64,000 nt of DNA from the NCBI RefSeq assembly GCF_049856175.1, contig NZ_JBNDNA010000012.1, positions 1 to 64,000 on the forward strand, in the 5' to 3' direction. This document shows positions 41,827 through 49,995 of this stretch, one piece after another (the first letter of the stretch is position 1; the number at the start of each line of letters is the position of its first letter). Below the pieces are notes generated by a model that saw only the letters and a list, made by a program, of their open reading frames with translations, was not told the DNA's origin and did no database searches. Source of the stretch: JB111 sp049856175. Its GTDB lineage: Bacteria > Actinomycetota > Actinomycetes > Actinomycetales > Actinomycetaceae. The position numbers and the translations under genes are program-made.

Positions 41827-42452
41827 GACGCCTGCTCCAGCGTGAGGTCGCCACGCACCGTGACGACGTCGAGCTCCGCGGGGTCGCCGGGCGCAAGGGG
41901 GTACGGGTTCTCGACCAGTACGTAGAGGAACCAGTCGGCGCTACCGTCGAGAGAGTCGGGCAGGTCGGCCTCCGTGAGGCCCTCGCGGGTCGCTTGCGCC
42001 GCCGACGACGGACCGAACACGTGGCCGGGGATACCGTCGGCGATCGCGGCCCGCGGGTCGGTGATCGCGGGGTCGGTCGAGACGAACCACTGGTACGGGT
42101 AGTCCAGGTCGGCCGAGAGGGTGACGTCGACGGTCGCGTCGGCGACGAGGTTGTGGCCGTCGAGCGCGAGGTCGAAGCCCTGGACGGCCCAGGCGTGCTC
42201 GCCCGAGCCGAGCACGCCCTGCTCCTCGGCGTCCACGTCCGTGGTCCACTCGAGGTCTCCGACGGAAGCTGCGTCCAGGTCTCCGGCGGTGATGGAGCTG
42301 CCGGAGCCTGCCGCGACGTCGGTGCTCCACAGCGCGTACGTGCTCGCGCCACCCAGGACGGCGACGCCGGCGGCAGAAAGTGCCAGCGCGGCGGCGGGGC
42401 GCCGGACGGTGGGTCTGCGCCGAGCGGTGGTGCTGCGACGGGCGTCGGGCAT
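41823..42452 (-). CDS. Alternate-type signal peptide protein (SipW-dependent class)
   Basis: 209 residues. ALSAAGVAVLGGASTYALWSTDVAAGSGSSITAGDLD is a clear instance of the alternate signal motif (GG-x-TYALWS followed by a small-residue turn and TAGxL), as defined for proteins encoded next to SipW peptidases in Actinobacteria. The mature part is a beta-rich domain of ~170 residues ending in VTVRGDLTLEQAS, without anchor or cysteine. The sequence DLDAASVGDLEW parallels NLEVETQGAFQW of the upstream paralogue, so the two are distant homologues. Confidence 0.85.
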   Translation of the reverse strand: MPDARRSTTARRRPTVRRPAAALALSAAGVAVLGGASTYALWSTDVAAGSGSSITAGDLDAASVGDLEWTTDVDAEEQGVLGSGEHAWAVQGFDLALDGHNLVADATVDVTLSADLDYPYQWFVSTDPAITDPRAAIADGIPGHVFGPSSAAQATREGLTEADLPDSLDGSADWFLYVLVENPYPLAPGDPAELDVVTVRGDLTLEQAS

Positions 42453-42513
42453 GGGGTCCTCGATCGGGGGTCTCGAAGGGTGAAGGCCTGATGCGGTGCG
42501 ACGGCCGGGCGGC

Positions 42514-42539
42514 CGGCCCCCCCCGGAAAGGGGAGGCCG
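42514..42539 (-). terminator. Hairpin between SipW substrate genes
   Basis: On the minus-strand transcript a 10-bp stem with one U-G pair closes a short loop, in the 127-base gap after the first substrate gene. It may terminate part of the transcripts, giving more of the first protein than of the rest of the operon. Confidence 0.5.
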
Positions 42540-42579
42540 ACCGTCCGACCGATCGTCGGTCTGTCCCGCGCGGTGCGGG

Positions 42580-43290
42580 TCAGGGGAGGGAGCGGCGGGT
42601 CTGCTCGAGCTCGACGTTGAGGTTGTCGAGCGCGGTGGAGGCCTCGGTGCTGGTGGTGCCGGAGGTGGCCTCGTCGAACTCCGCGAGGACGACGAACGTC
42701 AGCTCCGTGTCGTGGGCGAGGACCGGCCAGCCCGGGTCGGGCGTGCCGGCGCCCTGACCGGACTGCGGAGCCTGGAATTCCAGCTCGATGACGTCGTCGA
42801 ACGAGGCGCTGGTGACGATCCACTGGTTGGTGGTGTTGTTGTAGACGCCGTAACGGACCGTGAGGCCCTCGAACTCACCGGCGTAGTCCGCCGAGGGACC
42901 GATTGTCAGGTCGGCACGGAGGTTGTCGCCCTCGAGGTCGAGGACGATGGACTGCTCGCCGACGATGAAGTCGCCCGGGACCACCCGGTAGGTGTCCATG
43001 TCGTTGATCGGGTGAGCGAAGTCGTGGCGCAGGGTGGGCAGGTCGAAGTCCCAGCCGGGGGTGCACCCGAAGAATGGGATGCAGACCGGCGGCACCGAGA
43101 AGTTGTCGATGTTGAAGGTGGTGTCGTGCCACTGGAAGGCACCCTGGGTCTCGACCTCGAGGTTACCGGCGGTGATCGTCCCGGCGTCGATGGTGTCGGA
43201 GTCCGACCAGAGGGCGAACGTGCCGCCCGAGCCGAGGGCAACAGCTGCGGCGGCGGCACCTGCGAGGGCGCCGACAGTCTTCTTGCGCAC
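42580..43290 (-). CDS. Alternate-type signal peptide protein, first of SipW cluster
   Basis: 236 residues. The signal segment GALAGAAAAAVALGSGGTFALWSDSDTIDAGTITAGNL contains the canonical SipW-class motif GGTFALWSDS. The mature region is beta-rich, with two cysteines close together (PPVCIPFFGCTPGWD) likely paired, and later LTIGPSADYAGEFEGLTVRYGVYN. It ends in a charged helix. Start GTG 43290 has GGAG seven bases upstream. Being first and followed by an attenuator-like hairpin, it is the likely major structural subunit, in analogy with TasA. No close relative recognised beyond the signal. Confidence 0.85.
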   Translation of the reverse strand: MRKKTVGALAGAAAAAVALGSGGTFALWSDSDTIDAGTITAGNLEVETQGAFQWHDTTFNIDNFSVPPVCIPFFGCTPGWDFDLPTLRHDFAHPINDMDTYRVVPGDFIVGEQSIVLDLEGDNLRADLTIGPSADYAGEFEGLTVRYGVYNNTTNQWIVTSASFDDVIELEFQAPQSGQGAGTPDPGWPVLAHDTELTFVVLAEFDEATSGTTSTEASTALDNLNVELEQTRRSLP

Positions 43291-43767
43291 GATTGTGCTC
43301 CATTCATGGGTGGGTGCGAGGGGAAAGGGGATATGTCGGTGCAGTCATTGCTCCGACGCGACGAAACGTAGCAGGGAATGCGGGCCCTGCAAGAGCTGGC
43401 CGAACTGTCGAAATGCCGTGCCGGCGAGCTGCGCCGCGGTCGTGATCCGGCGCGATCCTGCCGCTCCCGGGCGGTGACGTGGGTGACGTCGAGGACCGTC
43501 GAGACGGCGTAGGGCCTGTTGTTCCAACGATTATGGGCGGTGGTTCCACTGGATCTGGACACCGTCTCGACGCTGCGTCCGTGCGGTCCTGGCGGGGTGC
43601 AGCGCTCGTCTGGCATTCACCTCGTGTCTTTCTGGCAATGGTCCGATCGCGCGTCGACGGCGTATCGGCGCATTGTTTTCTCAACCTGGACGGAAATGCG
43701 CGCTCAGAATGCGCGAGGGCATCCCCGTCAATACGGAAACCGTCACCGGGGCGGGCGGTCGGACGAC
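43291..43767. other. Non-coding region before the SipW cluster
   Basis: 477 bases with no supportable gene, unusually long and less GC-rich for this window. It must contain the promoter of the SipW cluster. An 11-bp inverted repeat (43497-43507 and 43562-43572) with a 54-base spacer, and a direct GTGACGTGGGTGACGT duplication near 43474, are possible control sites or an mRNA leader structure. The kinase gene on the right ends into this region. Confidence 0.5.
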
Positions 43768-44379
43768 CTATTCCGACGCGGTGAGGCGCAGGTCGGCATA
43801 CCGGTACGGGGCCGCGAGAGCGAGGGCCTCGTCCTCCTGGCGCGCCCAGGTCTTCCACCACGAGCTCACGTCGCCCTCGCGGGCCTCGGCGCGCGCCCGG
43901 CGCATGGCCTCGGGCTCGTCGAGCCACGCCAGCGCGTCGAGGTGGTCGTGCAGGAGCGTGGCCCCGCATCCCTCGACGACGACGAGACGCGGGTGCGGTC
44001 GGCCCGGTGCCGGGACGACCCGGACCGGCCCGGGGGCCGAGCGGTGCCAGTCCCAGGTCGGCGCGGAGCCGGCCTCGCCCCGGCCGAGAGCGGCCAGCAC
44101 GGGGCGCACGGCCTCGGCCCCGGCCCGCAGGCCGGTCCAGCCCTGGTAGTGGTCGTCCAGGCGGACGAGCGCGACACGGCCTCGGTACGGGGAGCGGCGC
44201 TCGAGGATCGTCACGACGTCGCTCGCGAGCGTCGACTTGCCCGCTCCGGACCGCCCGTCGATGCCGAGGACGACGGTGCGCCGATCGCGCGCCGGGGTGC
44301 CCGCGGGGGCGTCGCCGTCGTCGCGCGACCCGACCTGCTCGAGCACGAGGTCGGCGACCAGGGAGGCGGGCGTGGGCAT
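43768..44379 (-). CDS. P-loop nucleoside/uridine kinase-like protein
   Basis: 203 residues. Walker A GIDGRSGAGKST at about 40-51; RLDDHYQGWTGL supplies the Asp expected for phosphoryl transfer in the uridine kinase/phosphoribulokinase family; VVVEGCGATL follows a strand. The C-terminus RQEDEALALAAPYRYADLRLTAS is a conserved feature of the actinobacterial group annotated as uridine kinase. The true substrate is unproven. The leaderless promoter fixes ATG 44379. Confidence 0.8.
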   Translation of the reverse strand: MPTPASLVADLVLEQVGSRDDGDAPAGTPARDRRTVVLGIDGRSGAGKSTLASDVVTILERRSPYRGRVALVRLDDHYQGWTGLRAGAEAVRPVLAALGRGEAGSAPTWDWHRSAPGPVRVVPAPGRPHPRLVVVEGCGATLLHDHLDALAWLDEPEAMRRARAEAREGDVSSWWKTWARQEDEALALAAPYRYADLRLTASE

Positions 44380-44387
44380 GGCGTGCC

Positions 44388-44393
44388 AACCTA
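44388..44393 (-). promoter_or_regulatory. -10 hexamer TAGGTT, leaderless kinase gene
   Basis: Eight bases before ATG 44379 on the minus strand. Confidence 0.5.
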
Positions 44394-44472
44394 CCGGGCG
44401 CCGCGGCGGGCGCGCGCTCGTGCTCGGTACGGTGGGAGGGAGGCGCCGCCGGCGCCACCTGGAGGAAGCACC

Positions 44473-45243
44473 ATGTCGCTGGCCGTTCGCGTGATCCCCT
44501 GCCTGGACGTCGCCGCGGGCCGCGTCGTCAAGGGCGTGCGGTTCGAGGGGCTGCGGGACGCGGGCGACCCGGTCGAGCTCGCCCGCCGGTACGACGCCGA
44601 CGGGGCCGACGAGCTGACCTTCCTCGACGTGTCTGCCTCGGTCGAGGAGCGCTCCACCACCTACGACGTCGTGGCCCGTACGGCCGAGGAGATCTTCGTG
44701 CCGCTGACCGTCGGCGGGGGCGTGCGCACCGTCGACGACGTCCACCGCCTCCTCACCCACGGGGCCGACAAGGTGAGCGTCAACACGGCCGCCGTCGCCC
44801 GGCCCGAGCTCATCTCCGAGGTCGCCGACCGCTTCGGCTCGCAGGTCCTCGTCCTCTCGGCCGACGTGCGACGCACCACGGGCGAGACCATCACCGACTC
44901 GGGCTTCGAGGTGACGACGCACGGCGGCCGGCGCGGGACCGGGACGGACGCCCTCGAGTGGTGCGTCCGAGCGGCCGAGCTCGGCGCCGGCGAGATCCTG
45001 CTCAACTCGATCGACGCCGACGGCACCGAGGCGGGCTTCGACCTCGAGATGCTCCGGGCCTTCCGCAGCGAGGTGCGGGTCCCGCTCATCGCCTCGGGCG
45101 GCGCCGGGTCGGCCGAGCACTTCGCGCAGGCCGCCCACGCGGGCGCCGACGCCGTGCTCGCCGCGAGCGTCTTCCACTTCGGCACGCTGAGCATCGGCGG
45201 CGTCAAGGACACGATGCGCGGCGCCGGCGTCGAGGTGCGCTGA
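44473..45243 (+). CDS. hisF: Imidazole glycerol phosphate synthase subunit HisF
   Basis: 256 residues, cyclase half of the HisHF enzyme of histidine synthesis. The catalytic Asp pair is seen in RVIPCLDVAAGRVVKGVRF near the N-terminus and LVLSADVRRT at mid-length; phosphate-binding loops are VGGGVRT, SVNTAA, IASGGAGS and AASVFHFG. GGAGGAAG precedes ATG 44473. The partner hisH and other his genes are not in the window except hisI, 2.7 kb downstream and separated by a block on the other strand. Confidence 0.95.
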   Translation: MSLAVRVIPCLDVAAGRVVKGVRFEGLRDAGDPVELARRYDADGADELTFLDVSASVEERSTTYDVVARTAEEIFVPLTVGGGVRTVDDVHRLLTHGADKVSVNTAAVARPELISEVADRFGSQVLVLSADVRRTTGETITDSGFEVTTHGGRRGTGTDALEWCVRAAELGAGEILLNSIDADGTEAGFDLEMLRAFRSEVRVPLIASGGAGSAEHFAQAAHAGADAVLAASVFHFGTLSIGGVKDTMRGAGVEVR

Positions 45244-45255
45244 GCGCGCGGCCGC

Positions 45256-46050
45256 TCAGGCGGGCACGCCCTCGGCCTCGAGCGCGTCGTCGAACACGGT
45301 GACGCCCGCCATGCCCGGCAACCGCGCGATGTTCTGGTCGATGCGCCGGACCTCGGCCCGTCCGTCGGGCTCGGAGAACAGGTGGCCCATCACGTGGCGG
45401 ACCTCGGTGCGGCCCATGATGCTCGTGCCGACCGGGCGCCAGAACCGCTCCAGGGTCAGCCGGGCCACCCTGCGGGCCGGCTCGCTGGCGGTGAGACGCT
45501 CCCTGGCCCGGGTCGCGTAGAAGGCGACGTGCCGCGTCTCCTGTTGGGCGATGCGGCGCAGCAGGACGGCGAGGACCGGGTGCCGCTCGAGGTCGGCCAT
45601 CCGTCGGTAGGCCGCGACGGCGGACCACTCGTTGGCCGCGCCCCAGAGCATGTGGGTGGCGACGAAGTCGGCGCCCACGAGGTTGGCGAGCACGGACTGC
45701 TTGAGCGAGGACAGCGCCTCGCGCCAGCCGAGCTTCGTCCGCCTGGCCTTGAGCTCGTCGTAGTCGACGGTGATGTCGTGGGCGGCGAGGACCGCGGCCA
45801 GGGCCTCGCCGTGCCAGAACTCCTCGCGGTTCCACATCGTCATGAAGCCCGCCACGTCGCCCTCCCGGCTCGACGGGGTGACGAGCAGGTCCCGCAGGTA
45901 GCAGACCGTGTGGTACTCGACGTCGCACATGTACCGCAGGCAGCGCAGCGAGTCCTCGGGCAGCGGGTCGTCCCGGAAGGAGCTCATGTCGAGGTCCTCG
46001 AACCGCACGGGCGTGCTGTCCGCGGCGAAGGTGTCGATGTCGAAGGTCAT
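45256..46050 (-). CDS. Ferritin-like diiron protein (acyl-ACP desaturase/ribonucleotide reductase-type fold)
   Basis: 264 residues, mostly helical. A full set of diiron ligands fits: Glu45 (CDVEYHT), Glu77-x2-His80 (REEFWHGEAL), Glu141 (ANEWSAVAAY) and Glu171-x2-His174 (QQETRHVAFY). Length and spacing match the FA_desaturase_2-like group of soluble diiron oxygenases; the substrate is unknown. A GAGGAG lies eight bases before ATG 46050. It is 11 bases after its paralogue, with which it forms a tandem pair, and only 12 bases from the end of hisF. Confidence 0.82.
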   Translation of the reverse strand: MTFDIDTFAADSTPVRFEDLDMSSFRDDPLPEDSLRCLRYMCDVEYHTVCYLRDLLVTPSSREGDVAGFMTMWNREEFWHGEALAAVLAAHDITVDYDELKARRTKLGWREALSSLKQSVLANLVGADFVATHMLWGAANEWSAVAAYRRMADLERHPVLAVLLRRIAQQETRHVAFYATRARERLTASEPARRVARLTLERFWRPVGTSIMGRTEVRHVMGHLFSEPDGRAEVRRIDQNIARLPGMAGVTVFDDALEAEGVPA

Positions 46051-46061
46051 GCGTGTGCTCC

Positions 46062-47030
46062 TCAGCCGGCGGCCCGGTCGAGGTCGGCGCGCTCGTCGAG
46101 CGGTCCGGCCGGCCGGACGGGACGTGGTGGTCGGACGGGTGCCGTCGGTGGGACGAGGGGACGTTCGCGGCGTAGCGCGGCCGCCAGCGGCCCGTGCCCT
46201 GCGAGGCCCGGGAGCGCCACGATCGGGGCGTCGGCGTCGCGCACGACCCGCTCCCCGCCGGGGCCCGCGAGCAGGACGCGCAGCAGGCGGTGGCTCGCGC
46301 GGGCGCGGAGACGGCCGGGTCGCAGCGGGTGGAAGCCCCGCGTCAGCAGCGCCCGCACGAACCGGGTCGCGCACGCGTCGTCGTCGAGCCGCATCGCCGC
46401 CTCGGCCCGGAAGAAGGCCACGTGCTCCACCCGCCGCTCGCGCACGGGGGCGAGCAGCTCGTCGAGCCCGCCGCCGGCGAGCCGGGCGAGCCGGTCGTAG
46501 GCGACGAGCACCGCGCTCTCCTCGGCGAGGCCCCGGGCAGCGTGCAGCGCCGTCGTCGGCTCGCCGAGGAGTGTCGTCCACACGGGGGCGACGTGCTGGG
46601 CGAGCAGGTCCTGGGCGTGCGCGACCCGGTCGAGCCGCGTCGGCCGCTCGTCCTCGGGGACGCGGCCCGGCCCAGGGCCGTCGAGCGCCCGCGTCAACCG
46701 GTCGGCGAACCAGTAGCGGTCGTGCGCCCAGGTCGTGAGGAACGCGGTGTAGCGCGCCTCCCGGGAGGTCGACGTCGCGAGCACGCGGCGCAGCGTGTCG
46801 GTCGCGGTCCGCTCGAGGTCGCGCAGGTAGGTCAGGGCGCCGCGGTGGTGGGGGTGGAGAGCGGTCGGCCCGAACGGCGCGGGCACGGGTGGCCGGTGGT
46901 CCCCGAACGCGGTGCGGGTGAACCGGGCGACGTCGAAGCTCGTCGTGCGCACCGGTGCGACCGTTCCGTCGGCGCTGTGCAGGAGGCCGGGCCGCCCCCC
47001 GGCCGGGGTCGCTCGCGCATCGGTCACCAC
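46062..47030 (-). CDS. Degenerate ferritin-like paralogue
   Basis: 322 residues, homologous over ~190 residues to the downstream ferritin-like protein (LRDLERTATDTLRRVLATSTSREARYTAFLTTW versus LRDLLVTPSSREGDVAGFMTMW). Three of the metal ligands are replaced: Glu77 equivalent is Arg and His80 equivalent is Phe in HDRYWFADRL, and the Glu of the second ExxH is Arg in RRVEHVAFF; the first-helix Glu and the Glu of EESAVLVAY remain. A second Pro/Arg-rich region (~270-322) is added. It is unlikely to bind two irons and may be a regulatory or structural partner. Leaderless start GTG 47030, overlapping the upstream stop by seven bases. Confidence 0.75.
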   Translation of the reverse strand: MVTDARATPAGGRPGLLHSADGTVAPVRTTSFDVARFTRTAFGDHRPPVPAPFGPTALHPHHRGALTYLRDLERTATDTLRRVLATSTSREARYTAFLTTWAHDRYWFADRLTRALDGPGPGRVPEDERPTRLDRVAHAQDLLAQHVAPVWTTLLGEPTTALHAARGLAEESAVLVAYDRLARLAGGGLDELLAPVRERRVEHVAFFRAEAAMRLDDDACATRFVRALLTRGFHPLRPGRLRARASHRLLRVLLAGPGGERVVRDADAPIVALPGLAGHGPLAAALRRERPLVPPTAPVRPPRPVRPAGPLDERADLDRAAG

Positions 47031-47860
47031 ACGTCCAGGTTAGGTGGTGCTCCGCGTTCCGGGCTCTGCTCCTCGCGACGCCCGGGCTCTGCCCCTCGCG
47101 ACGCGGAGCCCTCCGCCGACCCGGCGAGGCCCTCCGCCGACCCGGCGAGCCCTCCCGACGGTGCGACGGGGCCCGCGTCGCCGGGCACGTCCCCGGACAG
47201 GCCCGCGAGGAACCGGTCGATCGTCTCCGGCCGGCCCTCGAGCGTGACCTGCGCCGCGCGCCGGCGCCCGTTCGCGTGCAGCGCGAGCTCGACCGGGTCA
47301 CCGACGACGGCGACCGCGTCCGCGCCCCGGCGCACGGTGGCTCGCGGCCCGCCGGGGACCACGAGCACCACGCCGGTGCCGCTGCTGCGGTACATGAGGC
47401 CCGCGGTGGAGCGCACCCGCTGCCACAGCTCGCGCAGCAGGTCGGGGGTGAGGTCGTCGCGCGGCTCCGCCGGTTCCGAGGCGCCGTCCGCGTCGCGCGG
47501 CCCACGCCGGACGTCCTCGTGGTGGACGACGAGCTCGACGAGGTTCGTCGTCGACTCCGCCAGCCGCAGGGGCGACCACCGCGGCGGGCCCGTGGCTACC
47601 CGTGCCGCGAGCGCCCGGTAGCCGACCGGGTCCAGCGCGTCCGCGACCAGGCGCTGGAGATGCGGCTCCCGGCCGGGCTCGGCGCCGGAGAGGAGGTCCC
47701 GCAGGACGAGGTCGGGCCGGCGCTCCCGCAGCACGAGATGAGCGGCGAGGTCGACGACCCGCCATCCGGCGCAGAGCGTGGGTGCTCCGGGATCGGCGGC
47801 GGCCAGCGTCCGTGCGATCGCGGCTCGCTCCACGTCCACCGGTCGTCGCTCGTCGCTCAC
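47024..47860 (-). CDS. TIGR03085-type metal-binding (DinB/mycothiol-dependent-like) protein
   Basis: 278 residues. An N-terminal four-helix DinB-like bundle of the maleylpyruvate isomerase class: LCAGWRVVDLAAHLVLRERRPD with His of DLAAHL, and VELVVHHEDVRRG with further His ligands, followed by VRSTAGLMYRSSGTGVVLVVP and a C-terminal SCP2-like part. This matches the TIGR03085 family of Actinobacteria. Members of the wider family use mycothiol; MshC is encoded elsewhere in this window. The last ~40 residues are low complexity with a duplicated GLAGSAEG. Start GTG 47860 has GGGAG eight bases before. Confidence 0.82.
   Translation of the reverse strand: MSDERRPVDVERAAIARTLAAADPGAPTLCAGWRVVDLAAHLVLRERRPDLVLRDLLSGAEPGREPHLQRLVADALDPVGYRALAARVATGPPRWSPLRLAESTTNLVELVVHHEDVRRGPRDADGASEPAEPRDDLTPDLLRELWQRVRSTAGLMYRSSGTGVVLVVPGGPRATVRRGADAVAVVGDPVELALHANGRRRAAQVTLEGRPETIDRFLAGLSGDVPGDAGPVAPSGGLAGSAEGLAGSAEGSASRGAEPGRREEQSPERGAPPNLDVW
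47037..47042 (-). promoter_or_regulatory. -10 hexamer TAACCT, leaderless start of ferritin-like paralogue
   Basis: Six bases before GTG 47030; it lies inside the 3' end of the TIGR03085 gene, giving the ferritin pair its own promoter. Confidence 0.5.
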
Positions 47861-47935
47861 ACGAGGACGCTCCCACACGCGCGGCGGCCGCGCACGCCCG
47901 ACAAGGCGGCACCCCTGTCGTGGCACCATGAGGCG

Positions 47936-48337
47936 GTGCCCGACCTGAGCGAACCGACGCCCGACGGCGCCGCGCCGACACCCCTGCTGGACCCCGCGAT
48001 CGCCGACCGGCTGCGCCGCGACCCCCACGGCCTCGTGTGCGCGGTGGTGCAGGACGCGACGACGCTCGGCGTCCTCATGGTGGCCTGGATGAACGACGAG
48101 GCCCTGCACCGGACGCTGACCTCGGGACGGGCCTGGTACTGGTCCCGCTCCCGCGCCGAGCTGTGGCGCAAGGGGGACACCTCGGGGCACGTCCAGCACG
48201 TGCGCTCGGTGGCCCTGGACTGCGACGGGGACGCGTTGCTCGTCGTCGTCGACCAGGTCGGTCCCGCCTGCCACACCGGGACGACGAGCTGCTTCGAGGC
48301 CGGCGGTCCGCTCCCCGTGACGGGGGCCGGCCGATGA
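47936..48337 (+). CDS. hisI: Phosphoribosyl-AMP cyclohydrolase HisI
   Basis: 133 residues, single-domain form without the HisE half. Metal-site motifs are present: LDCDGDALLVVVDQVGPACHTGTTSCF supplies the Asp-x-Asp-x-Asp magnesium site and the zinc cysteines. WMNDEAL and YWSRSRAELWRKGDTSGH are family signatures. Opens the ring of phosphoribosyl-AMP in histidine synthesis. GTG 47936 is the only start fitting the family N-terminus; no good ribosome binding site is seen. The stop overlaps trpE (ATGA). Confidence 0.93.
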   Translation: MPDLSEPTPDGAAPTPLLDPAIADRLRRDPHGLVCAVVQDATTLGVLMVAWMNDEALHRTLTSGRAWYWSRSRAELWRKGDTSGHVQHVRSVALDCDGDALLVVVDQVGPACHTGTTSCFEAGGPLPVTGAGR

Positions 48338-49995
48338 CCCGCCCGGACGGCGCCGCCGCAGCACCTGGCCAGGAGCCGCCCGAGGACCCGACCGGGGCCG
48401 GGGCCGAGCAGCCGGTCGAGCCGGCCTGGGGCGAGACGTGGCCGAGCCTGCCGCGGTTCCGCGAGCTCGCGCGCGACCGGCGGGTGATCCCGGTCGTCCG
48501 CAGGCTCCTGGCGGACGACGTCACGCCGGTCGGCGTCTACCGGCGGCTCGCCGCCGGCAGGCCCGGCACGTTCCTCATGGAGTCGGCCGAGGCCGGGCGC
48601 TGGTCCCGCTGGAGCTTCGTCGGCGTGGGCTCGCGCGCGACGCTCACCTCGCGGGGCGGACGCGCGGCCTGGCGCGGCGACGTCCCCGTCGGGATCCCCA
48701 CCGACGGGCCGGTCCTCGAGGTCCTCGCCGCCGCCCTCGACGTCCTGGGGACCCCGGCGATCCCGGGCCTGCCCCCGCTGACCGGCGGCTTCGTCGGCTC
48801 GCTCGGCTGGGACGTCGTCCACGAGTGGGAGCCGACGCTGCCGCGCGTCGCGCCGTCCGACGACGACCTGCCCGAGGTGGCGCTGTGCCTCGCGAGCGAC
48901 GTCGTCGCCCTCGACCACCTGGACGGGACCCTGTGGCTCGTGGCCGACGCGGTCAACACCGACGGCTCTCACGAGCGCGTGGACGAGGCGCACGCGGACG
49001 CCGTGGCACGCCTGGACGCCATGCAGGAGGGGCTGCTCGCCCCGGCCCCGGCGCTCGCCTCCGTCCTCGACCCCGCCGGCGAGCTGCCCGAGGTCACCGC
49101 GCGGTTCGCCGACGAGGACTTCCAGGAGGCGGTCCGGGTGGGCAAGCAGCGGATCGTCGACGGCGACATCTTCCAGGTCGTCCTGTCCCAGCGCCTCGAC
49201 GTCACCACCGACGCCGACCCCCTCGACGTCTACCGGGTGCTGCGCACGGTCAACCCGAGCCCGTACATGTACCTGTTCGCCCTCGACGACGGCATCGGCG
49301 GGATGCTCCACGTCGTCGGCTCCTCCCCGGAGACCCTCGTCAAAGTGAGCGGCGAGGAGGTCATCACGTTCCCGATCGCCGGCTCCCGGCCCCGCGGCAC
49401 GAAGCCGGCCGAGGACCGCGAGCTCGCCGAGGAGCTGCTCGCGGACCCCAAGGAGCTCTCCGAGCACGTCATGCTCGTCGACCTCGCGCGCAACGACCTG
49501 TCCAAGGTGTGCCGGCCCGAGACCGTCGAGGTCACCGAGCTGATGGAGATCAAGCGCTTCAGCCACATCATGCACATCAGCTCCACGGTGACCGGTCGGC
49601 GACGCCCGGACGCCACCGCCCTGGACTGCCTGCGCGCCACGTTCCCCGCCGGCACGCTCTCCGGCGCGCCGAAGGTCCGGGCGATCGAGATCATCGACTC
49701 GCTCGAGCCCTCGCGGCGGGGCGTGTACGGCGGCGTGGTCGGGTACCTCGACCTCGCGGGCGACGCCGACCTCGCGATCGCCATCCGCACCGCCGTCCTG
49801 CACGGCGGACGCGCCTCCGTGCAGGCCGGCGCGGGCGTCGTCGCGGACTCCGTGCCCGCCACGGAGCTTCAGGAGGCGACGAACAAGGCCGCCGCCGCGC
49901 TGCGCGCCGTCCGCCTCGCCTCGCGGCTGCGCCCGGCCGCGGCCGGGTCTCCCGCCCGTGACGACCACGGGGCCGCGCCGGAGGGCACGCCATGA
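48334..49995 (+). CDS. trpE: Anthranilate synthase component I TrpE
   Basis: 553 residues, chorismate-utilising enzyme. The feedback-inhibition motif near the N-terminus is kept as LMESAEAG; the active-site region includes DGDIFQVVLSQR, NPSPYMYLF, PIAGSRPRGT, LVDLARNDLSKV and the C-terminal TLSGAPKVRAIEIIDSLE. It makes anthranilate from chorismate with ammonia from TrpG. trpG is not in this window and the protein has no amidotransferase domain, so the partner is encoded elsewhere. Translation is coupled to hisI, which leaves no room for a trp leader attenuator here. Confidence 0.95.
   Translation: MTRPDGAAAAPGQEPPEDPTGAGAEQPVEPAWGETWPSLPRFRELARDRRVIPVVRRLLADDVTPVGVYRRLAAGRPGTFLMESAEAGRWSRWSFVGVGSRATLTSRGGRAAWRGDVPVGIPTDGPVLEVLAAALDVLGTPAIPGLPPLTGGFVGSLGWDVVHEWEPTLPRVAPSDDDLPEVALCLASDVVALDHLDGTLWLVADAVNTDGSHERVDEAHADAVARLDAMQEGLLAPAPALASVLDPAGELPEVTARFADEDFQEAVRVGKQRIVDGDIFQVVLSQRLDVTTDADPLDVYRVLRTVNPSPYMYLFALDDGIGGMLHVVGSSPETLVKVSGEEVITFPIAGSRPRGTKPAEDRELAEELLADPKELSEHVMLVDLARNDLSKVCRPETVEVTELMEIKRFSHIMHISSTVTGRRRPDATALDCLRATFPAGTLSGAPKVRAIEIIDSLEPSRRGVYGGVVGYLDLAGDADLAIAIRTAVLHGGRASVQAGAGVVADSVPATELQEATNKAAAALRAVRLASRLRPAAAGSPARDDHGAAPEGTP

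Noticed and set aside
42580..43290. First SipW-cluster gene as an ordinary Sec lipoprotein
   Set aside because: There is no lipobox cysteine; the hydrophobic core ends in GGTFALWSDS, the SipW-class pattern.
48334..48460. trp attenuator / leader peptide before trpE
   Set aside because: trpE overlaps hisI by four bases, so no leader region exists; no Trp-rich short frame was seen.
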